NCBI GenBank assembly: GCA_018806985.1
Contig: JADANN010000420.1
Location: 248,001-312,000, forward strand
DNA from: Angiostrongylus vasorum
Lineage: Eukaryota > Nematoda > Chromadorea > Rhabditida > Metastrongylidae
Reading direction: 5' to 3'
DNA: 64,000 nucleotides
The notes beneath the pieces are model-generated. The model was not told the origin of the DNA and did no database searches. It saw only the letters and a program-made list of their open reading frames with translations. Position 1 is the stretch's first letter. The number at the start of each line of letters is the position of its first letter. Both the position numbers and the translations under genes were made by a program. This document shows positions 63,176-64,000 of this stretch, in pieces.

Positions 63176-63649
63176 TTGTGTAAAAAAAAGACTCAGTCTG
63201 CCAAGAGGAGATGGCCTATCAATCCGATGTTTCCAAGCTCTCAAGAAGGCGAAATGGCAAAACGTCAGGTAATGTGGATGAATAGAAGCTTTAATAATAT
63301 CCTCGTGTTTGCTCATCAAGAATATATTCTCATATTTCTCATCGACATCTTAAACCGCGTTTTACAGCACATTATGAGGAAGGAGCACAATCACTGAACA
63401 GTGTTCCTTTACGGTAAACGAACTCGGTTCTGCATAGAGCAATCTGGCCAATTCAGATATCTAGCTAGGGCTAAACATACGTCATGTTGTTGCTATAAAG
63501 TCCTAGTTGACTATAGCACAATGCACGAATTTGTGCCTATGTTGTTTGTACTTTATATGGGTAGAATGTGTATAAATGTATATGTGTACGTTTGTGTGCA
63601 CGTTCCTATTGCTGACGTTTTTTCTATGCGCCAGCACACTCTCTAGTAC

Positions 63650-64000
63650 TCAATCACAAACCCCCCGCGTGTAATACGACGTAAAATTACTGGCGCCGCG
63701 ATTGGGGACCATCTCACCTGCGTAGTGAACAGTGCAGTCGTATTTTCACTGTTCCGGCGGGGGCGCAAAGTACCTGCGAAGAACATGTGCCGTGAGGCAC
63801 ATGGGACCGGAAGGGCCACAAAGTGGTAGGAAGGCAGTGACGTCGTGCAACCGCTGTGCCGGGATGTTACGTAGCACATCGGGATTTGTTTGACACCGTC
63901 ACTGTCATTATAGCCGATAGATATTTTCGGAAAGACATGAAACTGGTAGATCAGCGAGGTTGTTGACAGAGCCCAGATGCTAAGAACCCAGGCTACTAAT
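63650..64000. other. GC-rich end of window, probably part of a repeat
   Basis: Composition rises sharply from about 63660 to 63880. It includes a perfect 8-bp stem with a GTGA loop at 63784-63803 (CATGTGCC/GGCACATG). A 78-codon minus frame exists but is cut by the region's limits and I do not recognise it. Confidence 0.4.

Overview
The window is nuclear DNA from a eukaryote, most likely a strongylid (hookworm-like) nematode. Many small phase-consistent exons end in TTTCAG-type acceptors, AG acceptors sit just upstream of start codons as for spliced-leader trans-splicing, and the introns are full of RTE-clade LINEs, Penelope-like elements (PLEs) and tRNA-derived SINEs. The species is inferred from these traits only.

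Four protein-coding genes can be built exon by exon. Three lie on the minus strand in the order golgin-84 (57239-50688), VTA1/LIP5 homologue (49582-48629, one exon) and RalBP1/RLIP76 homologue (rlbp-1, 47643 down to 5374). The rlbp-1 gene is very long. Its RhoGAP module is at 47.6-44.7 kb and its coiled-coil C-terminal exons run from 29.8 to 5.4 kb. The fourth gene, on the plus strand (32665-42519), encodes a 654-residue type I membrane protein with leucine-rich repeats. It lies wholly inside the 14.9-kb rlbp-1 intron between 44702 and 29835, so it is nested and antisense. Functionally the minus-strand genes concern Golgi tethering, ESCRT-III/Vps4 recycling and Ral/Rho signalling in endocytosis, so all three belong to membrane trafficking.

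Layout: 1-5.3 kb is flanking sequence with a decayed PLE split by a SINE. 5.4-30 kb holds the rlbp-1 3' exons, with introns carrying a second PLE, a near full-length dead RTE LINE, SINEs and internally deleted RTE copies. 32.6-42.5 kb is the nested LRR gene. 43-47.6 kb holds the rlbp-1 5' exons, 48.6-49.6 kb is VTA1, and 50.7-57.2 kb is golgin-84, whose 3.4-kb intron is full of repeats. 57.3-64 kb contains SINEs, an RTE remnant and a GC-rich end, with no gene I can assemble.

The repeats are the most unusual part. PLE-derived sequences carry a recurrent motif that matches most of the type I hammerhead ribozyme core, and some copies sit in long inverted repeats. A tRNA-like repeat family recurs as head-to-head pairs. 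One SINE is flanked by a visible target-site duplication inside a PLE.
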